Positions 47,966 to 60,496 are shown, numbered from the stretch's first letter. The stretch is DNA of 64,000 bases from Diogma glabrata (GCA_963693315.1 OY856188.1:189959897-190023896); one strand, 5' to 3'. A program made the numbers and translations. The notes: generated by a model not told the origin, from the sequence alone.

Positions 47966-49235
47966 TTTAAATTAATATATTAAAAAAAACATTAATTTAT
48001 TTTTTTTTTATATTATTAGTTTCAATCAAAGTTTGTAGAAGTTTGAGGTACTATTAAAAAAATTGTTTTAAATTTTAATTCATTTAGGTAATTTTTTTAG
48101 ATGAATTGAACTTTAATTGAAATCGTTTTCATTTTATTTATTGTTTAAGAAAATGATTATTATTTTATTATTTAGACAGCAAGAAAAAAAAATGTTTTAC
48201 AATATTTTATTAAGTTTATTCCGAAAATTTTAAAACAAAAAAAAATCGTGGGTTCAAGATTCGGCGCCAATCGTTGTTATTGATGGTTGATTCGAATTTC
48301 GATCATCAACTAGCCGAAACTCAACTTCGTTGGGCCTCATAGTACGATGTATATTGAGAGGTGGATTAATAAAAAGGCATGCAGTGCATGTTAAAGCGAT
48401 GCGGTTAGAATATTATACTTCAAAAATGGAGCTTTTTAAAAACTCACTAAGATTAATGTAAGTCACTTGTAATTTGTTTATCTCGTTATCCATTTAATTT
48501 GATATTTTATGGAAGATGAGGATTTGAGGGTCACATTGGAATATTATTTTTTTTTTCATATAGAATGTAATAATATTGAGGAAAACAGCCTTCATCCATT
48601 CTATTTTTAGATATATGGTGACCTAAAAATTAACATTTGTACCTCGCTAACCACTCGTTCGATTTAAGTATGTTAATATGAACAATAAAATTTCTTGCGA
48701 GTTCAAAATTTTTTACACTTTGTTTTAAGCAGAGAGTCAAACGGAAATAAACGCTAATTTTTAAAGAACCAAAACTTAAATTAATAAAATAAAAAAAATT
48801 GAACCCAAACCTGAACTGTATTTTTAAAAGATTAATTCCGTTTGTAGCTCAGCAAATAAAAATTTTATCCTTCCGACAACTATAAAATACGGCTATTTTT
48901 GTGATATATGTAAACAGCTGTTTTTTTTATTCCGTTGTGCGGAAGTACAATAGGAGTTTATTGAATAAGTGTTTAATGATATATTTTATTCTCGAGCAAA
49001 AGTTTACAATGCCCGACCGAGCATTGGAAAGTTGCGAGAAATCGTACGATAAAAATGGTTACCACCCCTTTACCAATCAAAGCGAATATTTTTCTTTTAA
49101 GACAATTCTTTTACATGAATCATGGCACTTAGACTATCATATTTATTATATAAATGAAAAAATTTTAACTTGAAATATGACCGTTGCATAGTATATTTTA
49201 TCAATAGATTATGAAGTTTCAATTTCGAAATAGTC
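47966..49235. other. Downstream of the zinc-finger gene: 3' UTR and AT-rich intergenic DNA
   Basis: No gene is seen. The 3' UTR of the zinc-finger gene must lie here. AATAAA words occur from about 48690 on, but the true site cannot be chosen. A less AT-rich island at 48245-48400 includes GGGTTCAAGATTC, vaguely like a tRNA T-arm. Confidence 0.4.
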
Positions 49236-49237
49236 AT

Positions 49238-49320
49238 CGCCTCAGTGGCGTAGTAGGTAGCGTGTCTGCCAAAAGATTCGAACATGGCACTGAAAAGGAA
49301 GGTCCGAATCTATCCGAAAC
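49238..49320 (+). repeat. tRNA-like SINE head
   Basis: The sequence has an A-box-like TGGCGTAGTAGGTAGCG at about 49246-49262 and a B-box-like GGTCCGAATCT at 49301-49311, about 55 bp apart, as in tRNA-derived SINE promoters. The acceptor stem does not pair, so this is not a functional tRNA gene. The element's tail is not delimited. Confidence 0.5.
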
Positions 49321-51400
49321 ACGTAAAATTAGAAGTGGAGTTTTTATCTGAGAAATTTCCAACCATACCTTTGAAATGAAAAAAATCCAATTACTTCTTT
49401 ACTTACTTGAGTTTAATTGCTCTCAAAAAATCCCCAATAATTTTATAAAATATTTCTGGGCGTGGCTTCGCTATTTTATAAAAACAGTTCATAGTCTAAT
49501 ATGGGCCTAACTTTAATTGCCTTTCCGACCTAGCTCAATAATCTATTTTCAGTTCTGAGATTTGATTTTCAAGGGTTAGCTAGATTTTTCTTGAAGAAAT
49601 TAGTGTGTGAACCGGAAACACCGACACCATTTCGCATATTTTTTTTTTCACAACTGTATTGCATTTAATCTAATTTTATGTTGAACTTCGATCTTATAAT
49701 TTTCTTGTAGCTTGTTTAACATATTTAAGAGCTTTTCGGATTCGAAACAATAAAATATTTCAAAACATTATGCAACAACCTGTGATCTTAATCCTTTTTT
49801 TTATAATACAAAACCTGTACCAAAATAAAGTGTTATTTATCTTTTATCATTTTCATTTCATAAATCATTTATTATCACGTAATTGCCATACATTCTACAT
49901 TCTTTGTCTATTTTATTTTTTATATTAATTAATTAATTATTGAATATTAAATTAATTAACTAAAAATTCAATTTTTTTTAAAAAAAATCATTTTAGTGCA
50001 ATAGATGGTTAATTTATATTTTACTTCTAGTATTTTGATAAAAATAAATTGACTTAAATATCATTTGATTTTGAAAATTTAATTTGTTATTTATTAAATA
50101 AATATTAAAATTTTTTTTTTCAAATATGAAAGTTTTTAAAGTTAAAAATTAAAAAAAAATTAAAAAAATCTGGTGGTATTTTGGTTTTAGTTCAATTATA
50201 ATATTATTATGAATAAAAAAAAATTTAATATTAAGTAATAATTGTATTTAAGTTAGGTATTTTTAAATTAAAATTGAATTATAAAGATAAATAACAGAAA
50301 TCATAATTAGCATAAATTTTTTTTTTGATATGTAATTATATTACACGATGATAAAATAATATTTCATTATTTCGGGGATATTTTTTTTGTTTAAAAATAC
50401 AATATTTTCCTTTAGTCTCTTTCAATGATTATATAAAAAATAGAATTTAAAATATTTATTTTATAAGAATAATAATTTTAATTAAATGTGTTTATAGTTA
50501 TACATTTTATGTATAAATCTATTTATATATATAAATTTATTTATATATATAAATTTTTTTATATGTGTAAACTTATTTATATGTATATATATAAAAATTG
50601 AGTTTCAGTTATATGTAGTTATAAGACATACAACAACAACAAACTTTCAGTAATATATAAATTTAAAAAATTAAAATCATGAAGAGGTTAATGTGCATGC
50701 ACTAGAATCAGTTTTAAATACATAATATCTTAAGTTACTATTAATTAGGATTTATTTTTATGATAAATATTTTTATTTTTACCGAACGAATGAAAATGGT
50801 TGAATAATAACTTTATAAAAATTATTATAACTAATTATTCACAGATTAAACTAGACAGTAAGTGTTCTCAATATTTATAAAATATAATAATAAAGTATAC
50901 ACAAATGTACAAAAATTCTAATAAAAATAGTGTTTACCTTTAAATCGAAACAGAATAGCAGTTCAAGAGGAGAGCAAGATAGTACCAAAACCTTATATTG
51001 TCCATGTGGTTTGAAATTCGGACCCGCTCTTTCGCCGCGGCTTTAGCTCAGTAACTGTGTCGAATGGAAAATATTCCAATTTATTTTTCGTCATAACTGA
51101 TTGGATGCTGTAGTTCAGTTTCAAACTTTAGCACAAATCCGATCATTTTTCTAAATTGAAAGAAACGTTTAAATTTTTTATTTTTTATAAAATAAATGGT
51201 AACAATGGTGATAACTTCCGGTTCCACAATAATAGATAGTTCCACAATAATATTACCAAAAAATAATAAATAACAAAAAGTTAACGTACGCACGGCTTTG
51301 CGTTATACGTATTGTAATTTCATATTATTGTGAATCAGCCTAACAAAAGTTAGTTCAACTTCTGGTGGAAAAAGAGAAAAGTTGCCTGAAACGACACTAG
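49321..51400. other. Very AT-rich intergenic DNA
   Basis: There are homopolymer and TA-rich runs, including a TATATATAAATTTATT-type stretch at 50510-50600. There is no coding signal. A word at 51331-51348 (GTGAATCAGCCTAAC) recurs, inverted, near 4632. Confidence 0.4.
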
Positions 51401-51416
51401 CAGCAACCGGAACTGT

Positions 51417-51540
51417 TTGAATAACTCTTCGGCTAGCAAAAAACCGTTAACATCCGCTAATGCAGATGAGGAGAATCTTTATTCCTATAATGAAGAAGAT
51501 GCTTTTGATACTGAAGACACAAATGATCTCAATTCTGAAA
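51417..51540 (+). pseudogene. Acidic exon-like open frame of unknown origin
   Basis: The frame reads NNSSASKKPLTSANADEENL, then an Asp/Glu-rich run ending TQESEG just before a GTACAT that could be a donor. It lacks an ATG, and the frame just upstream is offset by one base. Composition is protein-like, but no family is recognised. It could be an exon relic of a gene or element. Low confidence. Confidence 0.25.
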
Positions 51541-51602
51541 CTCAAGAAAGTGAAGGTACATTAAAAATAATAATTTCTACAGTTTTTCTGCTTTTTATGT
51601 TT

Positions 51603-51665
51603 AATATGCCACGATGCCAGTTACATAAGTGCATATTCCGACGATGTCAGTTACATATGTGCGCA
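51603..51665 (+). repeat. Short direct repeat, two copies of about 30 bp
   Basis: CACGATGCCAGTTACATAAG and GACGATGTCAGTTACATATG occur next to each other with matching flanks. The region from here to the Gypsy primer site at 52198 is otherwise unassigned. Confidence 0.6.
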
Positions 51666-52197
51666 TTGAAATAGTCTCAAATAGTGGAAAGTTGTCCCTA
51701 AACAGTATGGGAAAGAGGTGCAGAGGATCTAATTAAAGAATGATACAATGTAACTGAACCCCAATGCTCGTCTATACTGCGAAGCTTAAAAAAATCGTAT
51801 AAATCGATAAAGGATCATAACAGCAAATTGAGCAATAATACAAGGAGTTAGCATTTTTTCTAAGTTTATACTCAAATTTTGTAAAAATGAACGACTATTA
51901 TGGGTTATAACCATGGAGTTTTAAACTCTTATTCTTCCTATGAATAAATAAATAAAACAATAATCTACTTATATGCACTTGGTTGCGTCGTTCATTTGTT
52001 TTCTTCCAATCAATGTGATTCACCATAATAAAATGTAGTTCGATTTCTGGTGGAAAAACAAAAGTTTTCAAAACTTTATGTAATATCATCGTTGATATAA
52101 AAATAAATGTAACTTACTTCAGATTGGTTATTACTTAACCAGTTGTCATAAATACTCATTGGATTCATCGCCTGGACAACTCATAGCAACCAAAACT

Positions 52198-52209
52198 GGT
52201 GACCCCGAT
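52198..52209 (+). promoter_or_regulatory. Retrotransposon primer-binding site, tRNA-Trp type
   Basis: TGGTGACCCCGA is complementary to the 3' end of tRNA-Trp, the primer used by CsRn1-type Gypsy elements. It stands upstream of the gag-like frame, where a 5' LTR would end. Confidence 0.7.
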
Positions 52210-53989
52210 AAACTGAACAGGTAATTTGTCTCTTTTACAATAGGAAAATTGTTGTGTTTTGTTTTAATAATTAATATTTATAATAATAAATATTAATTAT
52301 TATAAATATTTAATATTTAATTATTATAATATTGGAAACATTTTTTTTTCTCGTCCACAATGCATTAATTGAAAGAAATTTCTATTATTTTGGAAACCTT
52401 GTTGGTCGCGATCTGCTGTTTCATAATCGCGAACAAATACGCCACAGGAGTGTTACGCGCCACAACACTCCTCTATCTAGTTGCCGTCAAAATTAGAATA
52501 CTAGACCAGAGATGCAGATTCCCAACAGTTTCCGCAGATCTCCTACCAGCACCTGAGGAATCTGCTTGTACTTCAGACCTCAAAACCTTCACGGTTACTC
52601 AAGATCAGGTTGAGGAACTGGTCGCAAAGCAGGTCGACACCACTCTGACTTGAATGAACCTTGGGTACAAGATCTTCAAATTCTCCACCATCTACAACTC
52701 CGGCCCCGTATATTTCTTTATCTACGGACGCAAATTCCTCTTCAGCATCCGCTCCACAAATCAATCATGTAGCACCGAAAATTTCTCCTGTCTGGTCTGA
52801 GAAACCGGACTTATGGTTCATTAATTTAAAAGGGCAATTCAAGTTGGCAAACATTAGGTCCCAACAAGTTTAGGCCACATTAAGTACATACTTAGCCTGA
52901 TCACTCCCGTACTGGTGACTTTAGTCATTGACATTTCGATTAAGCCCGATCAAGATCGTCTCCATGATAGGATCAAAGAGACTCTTAAAACCAGCCCGCC
53001 TATCCAGCAGCACTTCAGATCGCATACACATTGTTTACTGTGCGACATGGTCCTTGGGGATAAAAAGCCCTCACAACTTTTAAGGGATATGACTGCTGAA
53101 TCCCGAAATTCATTTCAAGAGGCAACTCTAAAAATTCTTTGGGAGGAAAAACTCCCAACTGCTGTGCGCACTGCTATCGCGGTGGTCGATTATTAGTTAG
53201 ATACAACGTCCGATATGCCAGATAAGGTCGTGTGATGACAGTACATTGACTCTAAACTTAAACATTGGTTTCAGACGGGCGTTCTGTCAGACCTTTGTTG
53301 TCGCCTATGTTACCATTCCTATTCTACGTCCTTTTAGTGGACATTAAAAACCGACGTCTTGTTGATCCACTAACTTCACTATTCACTTTGGCTAATCTCC
53401 CACATGCCAAGCATCACATCTTACTTTGATCAACGATTTTGTTAATATCGGAATTCTCGATACTTGTCAAACATAAGTGACTTGTCAAACATAAGTGACA
53501 CACGTTGTTAAAACATATGGGCATCCTGTTTCATGCAAATATCGACGACTAGCTCTCGACAAATGGCCATAGCAAAGACGGATTTTGACTTAATTTTGTC
53601 TGAAAGCAACTTCCGACCGTCTAACAAGCTTTTGTCCCCTCCCCTTCATTTCGTTAAAAAGAAGAACGGCGAGTAGAGACCTTGTGCTGACTACCTTTCT
53701 CTTAATAATATCACTATTCCTGATAAATATCATATTCCACACATTCAGGATTTTTCACCAGCTTCATGGATGCAAATTTTTTCAACAATTGATCTCGATC
53801 GCGCATATCATCAAATTCGTATTGATGAGCGCGATATTGGAAAAACTGTAACTTCTACTCCGTTTGGACTCTTGGAATTCGCTCGAATGGCTATCGGGTT
53901 GCGAAACGCTATGCCATTCCTTCTAACGGTTTATACATTTGCTACTCAGAGACCTTAACTTCATAATATTTTCTATGTTTTTTTCGATT

Positions 53990-54085
53990 TAAGGTTTTAC
54001 ATTTATATTTTATGTTTATTTGTACATTTGTACCGAAAAACGTTGCCAAACTACTCCCCTTCCAGTGACTTTGCACTGTAACAAT
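53990..54085 (-). repeat. Inverted fragment of Gypsy 3' end inside the deleted element
   Basis: The reverse complement of this segment matches 54628-54722. It contains CAAAGTCACTGGA, the polypurine run, the LTR start and TTTTTCGGTACAAATG. It sits exactly where the plus-strand element lacks RT palm to integrase core, so an inverted copy of another element's end was joined in during the rearrangement. Confidence 0.8.
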
Positions 54086-54729
54086 TTTTCGAAACAAAAA
54101 CTAGCATTACTCCACAATCAGAATACATAAAACAGTTAAAAAACATATTGTACATATTTAACAAGAAAATTAAAAATCAGTCGAATTCACGAATCACAAC
54201 GCTCTTAGAAAAACTTTCGTTCAAATGATTTACACACCTGTACTCATGTTTTCATTCGTAATGAGGTATCTCCACCGTTAACACAACCTTACAACGGACA
54301 TTATAATATTCTAAATAGAAAACCTAATAAGTTGCTATTGATCGTCTAAAAACGGCATTTATCGAAAGTGAAGAAAATTTAGATATGAAAAAATAATAAA
54401 AATGTTCTCATTTTTAATCAAAATGTACCTATTCATGAACACAATGTTAATAATAAGAATAATCTCGATACTCATAATAATGTAGATCCAACGAATAATA
54501 AATTAAATAACCATATTAAAAATAATAATCATTGTAAGCCAAAAACGTAACCTTTAATATTCCACCTCCAGCCCGCGTAACAAGTAAGGGGCGCGTTGTG
54601 AAAGTACCAAAAAAATTCTTACCGTGACAAAGTCACTGGAGGGGGAGTAGTGTGGTGATGTTTTTCGGTACAAATGCACAAATAAATATAAATGTACAAC
54701 TCTAAAGTGAAAAAAACAAAGCAAATATG

Positions 54730-57355
54730 TACAAACCTAAACTAAAACATAAATTATTACATTATTCAATATTCATTCACCTGTTATGTCATTGAATCGT
54801 TTACTTGTATAATTTTTTGTTACGAATAAAAATAAATTTTTTGAAAAAAATAAATCTGGATGGTCAGGATGGGTATGTGAGATCAAAAACTAGATTATTG
54901 CATTATAAGTTGGTCAAAAAAATGTTATCAAGTGTGTCAAAAGAAAGATTTTAATTTATTTTTTTACCCAATTTTTTGGAAAAAAAAACAGAGAGTGTGC
55001 TTAACACCGCACGGCAGAAGTAAAAACTTCATTGGCAATCGCAATCAATTGATATCGTATTAGTAGTATTTGGATCGTATTAGTAGAATAAATGAGAAAC
55101 AAGTCAGAACGATAACACCTAACTACACACACTAACCTCACAATGTAAACCAAATAATTGTCAAAATAGCACTCATATGCCAATAGTAGGGACTAAAGTA
55201 CGCGTGGTTGTCACACCTGTAGATCAACAAGTTCAAATTTTACAAATCTTCCTGCGGAAAGCTAAGCAAATTCATTGGTATTAATGCGCATTGTTGCCGT
55301 TTGCAAATCACTATCGGCTAAGTGCCACCATTTTTAACTATTTTATTTATCATGATTGCCATCCATATTTAATCATACATAAGCTATGCTTCTTTGTATA
55401 GAATTTATTCGATTTCCGTCTCGTAATTGTGAGCTTTAAATCGATATAATCGATTTTATCAAGTATCAAGATACAAGTATTAAGTCTTCACTTAATTTTT
55501 GAAACATGTATTACATACAATTCCAAACCGACAACATATTGAGTGAAGATGATAAAATTCCAATACATATAATTTTGATATACAAATGTAATTGTTTCAG
55601 GTTATACTATCTTTCTTACGTTATTTTTAATTTCATAAAAATTATGTTCAATAAAAAAAACATTGATCAAAGCAAACTACCGTTTAAAACGATAGTTAAA
55701 TACTTACAACTTCATAAATTTTTATGATGATTAATGTATTGATGCATAAAGGATAAACAGCCATACATACTTTCAATTTTATATGTATTCAATATTTATT
55801 TAGCATGATGACTCGAATGCAAATTGCAAAAGACAGTAGCAATATAACTTTAAAAAACTGCGTTATAGATCAATTTTGTAAAATTCGTACAAAGAAATTT
55901 TTATTATTTTTATGAATTATTATTATGAACGGTATTTAATAAAAATTAAAAAAAAACATGTACCACACCAGGGATTGACAACTCACTACCTACAGCACAC
56001 CAGTCGAGCACGATATCCACAACGCAATTTGAAACGTTAAGAAATGATAGATAGATTATTATTTATTATTATTTTCACTTCAGAGCGTCATGGATCAGCC
56101 TAACTTACTACCTACGGAAAAATCTGTGTGTGGTGCGGTGCGCCTAAAGAAGTTTTCACTTCAATAAAATTATTTATTTGTACGACATGAAATTTTATTA
56201 TTATTATTGAGAATTATAAGTTATTCAAAATAACATGGAAATTTTTGAATTTGTTATAGTTTTTGAAATATTTTTGGAATTTTGAAAAAGTTTCAATTTT
56301 TGATTTTGTAATAATTTTTGAAATATTTTTAGAATTTTGTTTGAAAAAAGTTTGAATTTTTGATTTTATTTAATTTTTACAATATTTTTGGAATATTGAA
56401 AGAAATATGAATTTGTGATTTTGTAATATTTTCTCGAAACGCTAAATGGAGAGGTTTTTGAGTAGTTTGCTGAGTGTATCATCTTTTCACTAATATATGT
56501 TAATTTACGATCTGTTATAATTTTCCGGCAACGTATTGATGTTTCGTGTTAGTTTTGTAATATATTTCTAAACAGAGATAAAAAATACTTGTACTTTAAC
56601 AATTAGTTATTATGTTTGATATACATTGCTGTCCAAAACTAAAAACCATGTCCTCATAAAAGTTTTTTGCCGAAAACAATATCAAAATCCTTAACCCAGA
56701 CCGAAGTTTTGATATCTCAGAGCTGTGAAATTTCATCTCCTCCATATTTTATAATTGTGTTAGATTCAGTTTTGCAAAAGATTAGAATGGGCATGTTTAA
56801 AACTGTATTAATAAAAACAACTCAATCAAGTTTCATCGTCTGGACAACTCCATCAAGTATAACTTTGCTTTACATTTAATAACTAGGGGGTATCCCGCGG
56901 GCTGCGCTACCCACCCCCCCCTCCTCCCTTCCCCCGCACGCCAATACACTCTTTGTCTTTTCATCCGGCTTTGATACAATTACTAAGTACTATCCATCAT
57001 AATCCAACCTCTTCTAATCTATTCTGTGTGCACCTGCTGCTTTTAACTATAATTCTACAAAAAAACCATCGTGAAGTGTACATACTATAAATTTTTATAC
57101 GATCAATCACAAATGACTGGAAATAATAATATGTATTAAGAAAATAATGAAATAGCAGCTTTTGTTTTTCTTTAGTTTATTTACAGAAAATGAAACTATG
57201 CAAAAATAATGATGGAAAACAAACTATCTGTCATATAAATAATTAATTTTCTTATTAATATCGAAATGATATAAATAATAAATTTGAACGAAATGGCTGA
57301 AAGACTACATTATCGAAAAATTTAAATGCCGTAAATGGAATTTTTATGAATAAAA
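54730..57355. other. Intergenic DNA with one GC-rich spike
   Basis: The DNA is mostly AT-rich without recognisable genes. At 56886-56945 there is a sharply GC-rich patch (GGTATCCCGCGGGCTGCGC followed by a C-run), which looks like the end of a mobile element. The open frames here show no family resemblance. Confidence 0.4.
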
Positions 57356-57360
57356 AAGAA

Positions 57361-58170
57361 TAATTTTTATTTGGAAGGGTTTTTTGTGAACAATTAAGCT
57401 TAAGTACATATTGGAAATCGCTTGAATTTTGCTATTAGAAATAATTTTTCATTTTCTCTAAAATTCCTTAAGAAAATTTTTTTGTGTTTCGTGCCAGGAT
57501 TTCAACTCACATTCATCAAAGACCTATGTTCAAATCCCGTGTGTCTTACACAACTTAGCCACAGCGGCGATTACGTGCGATTACACGATTGCGATTACGA
57601 TAATTTCTAAATTGAAACTTCATCATTTTTCATATTTACTGAAGTTGAATCTTTCATCTATGATTACATATTGGAAATTGCATTTTTTTGGGATTTTTTG
57701 TATTAAATTTCTAAATATTACGATGTATGAATTCATAGGATGAGAGAATATTTCGTCAACACTTAAGTCAATATTCTAATCAACACCCTAAGTCACGAGT
57801 GTAAAGTCATTATGGCACGAAACGAAACACAAAAAATTTTTCTAAAGGAATTTTAGAGAAAATGAAAAGATATTTCGAATTTCAAAATTCAAGTGATTTG
57901 TAATACGTACTAAAGCTTAATTGTTCACAAAAAACCCTCCCAAATTAAAAATTCCCCTGAAGTTGTCTATAATTCCTAACCAAAAATATAGCAATGAATT
58001 GACAATGAGTCAGATATTAAGTTTCGCATTGATTGGCAACAATCAATAATGACTTTACACTCGTGACTTATGATGTTGATTAGAATGTTGACTTAAGTGT
58101 TGACGAAATATTCTCTCATCCTATGAATACATACATCGTAATATCTAGAAATTTAATACAAAAAATCCCA
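57361..58170. repeat. Interleaved foldback structure (two overlapping inverted-repeat pairs)
   Basis: Arm A (57361-57496) pairs with A' (57814-57953). Arm B (57687-57813) pairs with B' (58049-58170). The order is A, B, A', B', so the two hairpins cannot both form fully nested. Matching is high, for example GTGAACAATTAAGCTT in A/A' and GATGAGAGAATATTTCGTCA in B/B'. A tRNA-like head lies between A and B on the minus strand. Confidence 0.85.
57500..57590 (-). repeat. tRNA-like SINE head within the foldback
   Basis: On the minus strand an A-box-like TGGCTAAGTTG is followed about 60 bp later by GTTGAAATCCTGG, a B-box-like word. It immediately precedes arm A, so arm A may be the SINE body. Confidence 0.45.
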
Positions 58171-58652
58171 AAGAAATAATTTTTATGTTCTATAAAAAAA
58201 ATAAACAATAAAAATAAATATAGGGTCTGCGTTGAACCCCGAACCTTTCTCACAACCCTCTACATCGACAATGACAACGAAATTTTGTACTGAGTTTTTT
58301 AAACATCATTTTATTGAATCGGTTTAAATTATTAAATGTTTAAAAATGTATATTATAACACAAACTGTTTTTTGTCCCAATAATATCAAATGTTTGCAAC
58401 CTACATTGTTTTTAAAAATTGTTAAAAATCTATATTTTTCTATGCTATTATGTTCGCTATTTTATAGAACAATTTTTTGGGTCTGACTCCTGCTATAATA
58501 GTGCTACAAAGGGGAGTTAAGAAAAGCATTTCAATCATTTATATTGGCTTACATACAAAATATTAATTACTATAAATCAAATATAATATATAGCATGTTT
58601 TTACCTATATACGTTCAAAAGCAAAATTAAAACATATTACATATATTGTGAC

Positions 58653-59990
58653 TAGGGCTTCTCTCCCGGGATCCCGTTGTCCCGGGATCCCGCACTGAAA
58701 AAGACTCATGAGAAATCCCGGGAATCAAGGTGGTTCCCGGGATTTCCCGTTGTTCTGGAATTTGTTTGATTTGTATGTTTAACACTATTTTTTTGAAGAT
58801 GAAAAGGACAGTTGCAAGAAAATTACATATATTAATGCTTTAATATTTTATTTGTATAGTAAAAATTCGCTACAAAATTCAATTAAATTTTGATATAAAA
58901 TCACAAAATATAAATTTACAACAGAAAACGCGTAAACAATATTTCACTGGGCCAGTGAACCATAAAACGAATAACATTTTTTTAGTGGAGCATTTTGTTT
59001 ATATGCAGTGGCTGTTTACAGATTACGTAACGAAATGTTTACCATTTCAACCTTCTCCTCCCTTACGGAACACATTGTAACAAGCAACAATGACAATTTT
59101 CTTCCAACCGTACCAATCCTCCTTCGCACCCTAAGGCCGTTACGCAATTTGTGGACAACCCACAATGAGATATTTCGTGTTTAAATAATAAACAAATTGA
59201 GAAACAATAAGTCCTTTCCTCTTAAAGTGTATGCTTTAATACATATCCTTTCATTTATGGCTTCTGTTGTATTCTTTAAATGTTGGATTCATGAGAAAAT
59301 TTTCTCAAAATTATGAGATTTTTCTACGTTGTCCACTCACTAAAATCGCATTCAATAAATGATAATTCTAAACCAATTTTTCCAAAAAATGGCAGCAGTT
59401 CTAATTCAGCATTATGAAAAGAACACTTGAAAGTATTGATAAGGAAAATGAAAATACACATTTTGAAATTTGATTTGTGTATGAAAAGACACATAGTTGC
59501 CAGTACCACTGATGGACCACTGACGAAATATGAAAGGTTCAGCGGTAAAAAGCATCAACTATTGCACACGGACTGCATTTAGCTTATGTGATGTGCTTAA
59601 TAAAAAACAATCGAGTAATGATTTATCTGTATCAGATTACGAGGCAAGCGTTAAGGCAAGTTATATTAAAACACACTTTTTTGACATCTCTATATTTATT
59701 ATAAATCGACTAGGAAAAGTTTTCTTTCAGTCTCAAGAATTGCTCTCAAATAAAAGGCTTTAGATTTCTTCGAGAAGGAAAGCTTAGTTTTCGAAATCGA
59801 TAGTTTTATAATAAATATTAAGATATCAAAAAAGTGTGTTTAAACTGCACTCCAAAAATTATCTCATATCTATTTTAGCTTAAAAACTGGCTTTTAATTT
59901 ACTATATTTTATCCCGAGAAATCCCGGGATATATGCGATTTTATCCCGTCATCGCGGGAAACAAAATTTTGCGGGAAATGAGAAGCCCTG
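58653..59990 (+). mobile_element. hAT-type DNA transposon, 1,338 bp, with 8-bp target duplication
   Basis: The ends are TAGGGCTTCTC and, inverted, CAGGGCTTCTC. They are flanked on both sides by ATTGTGAC (58645-58652 and 59991-59998), the 8-bp duplication expected of hAT elements. The subterminal zones share repeated TCCCGGGA words. The plus strand at about 59480-59690 decodes in shifting frames to a hAT-transposase-like stretch (HIVASTTDGPLTKYERFSGK, then CDVLNKKQSSNDLS). Stops and a large internal loss make it non-autonomous. Confidence 0.88.
59010..59161. mobile_element. Nested MITE, about 150 bp
   Basis: The ends GGCTGTTTACAGATTACGTAACG and the inverted CGTTACGCAATTTGTGGACAACC (23-24 bp) match at most positions. 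They carry the TACGTAACG-type word seen in a widespread insect MITE family. The element lies inside the hAT element. No target duplication was identified. Confidence 0.65.
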
Positions 59991-60496
59991 ATTGTGACTA
60001 ATTGAATTGAAAAAAAAAACAGATTTAATTAAAACAACAAACAAAAACAATAAAAAATGTACTACGTCATCAGCGTTACGACCGTATAGAGGGATAGACT
60101 CACGGCTATTATATTAAGGATGGATGGATGGATGGATTCTCGTTCTATTTTGGCTAGAAGGACAGATAAAAAAGTCTAATGGAGAGTCAGCGTAACACTC
60201 AGCATAGATTACAATTTTCTACAAGTTATATTATAAAAAACAATATGAGAATATCGATATGATAAACAATATGATATTTCGGAAAGTTGTATAAATAATA
60301 ATTTTATTTCCAAATACTAATTTGGTTTTGAAAATAAATTTTTGAGTCAAAATTTCATGTTTTCAATTGACGATTGGAGGAAACTTCTGGTGGTAAGAAT
60401 CAGAACTAGTACTCCAATATAAATTTTGACATTTAGTTCATTTTTGTATACATTCTAAAATTTGTGTTTACATTGGTAAGTTTTCAAGCCTAATAA

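Larger units (their letters stand above)
52198..54720 (+). mobile_element. Ty3/Gypsy (CsRn1-like) element, internally deleted
   Basis: Plus-strand order: primer-binding site (52198-52209), gag (about 52660-53195: ISPVWSEKPDLWFINLKGQF, then LLRDMTAESRNSFQEA), RT start (about 53635-53935: SPPLHFVKKKNGE, STIDLDRAYHQIRIDE, TPFGLLEFARMAIGLRNA), a jump to the integrase C-terminus (about 54215-54370: THVFIRNEVSPPLTQPYNG), an Asn-rich tail, pol end RVVKVPKKFLP, polypurine tract (54638-54647) and LTR start TGTGGTGATG at 54651. RT palm through integrase core is missing, and stops are frequent. LTR outer boundaries were not resolved. Confidence 0.85.

Noticed and set aside
49238..49320. Functional tRNA gene
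   Set aside because: The A and B boxes are present, but acceptor and T stems do not pair, so it is at most a SINE head.
51035..51060. tRNA start (GCGGCTTTAGCTCAGT)
   Set aside because: Only an A-box-like word is present. No anticodon arm or B box follows.
52140..52197. Precise 5' LTR of the Gypsy element
   Set aside because: The primer site is clear, but I could not align a left LTR with the LTR start at 54651, so boundaries were not called.
56667..56879. 70-codon plus ORF
   Set aside because: It has no family resemblance, lies in AT-rich sequence, and could arise by chance.
59530..59763. 77-codon ORF as a small gene
   Set aside because: It is a frameshifted piece of the hAT transposase within the delimited element.
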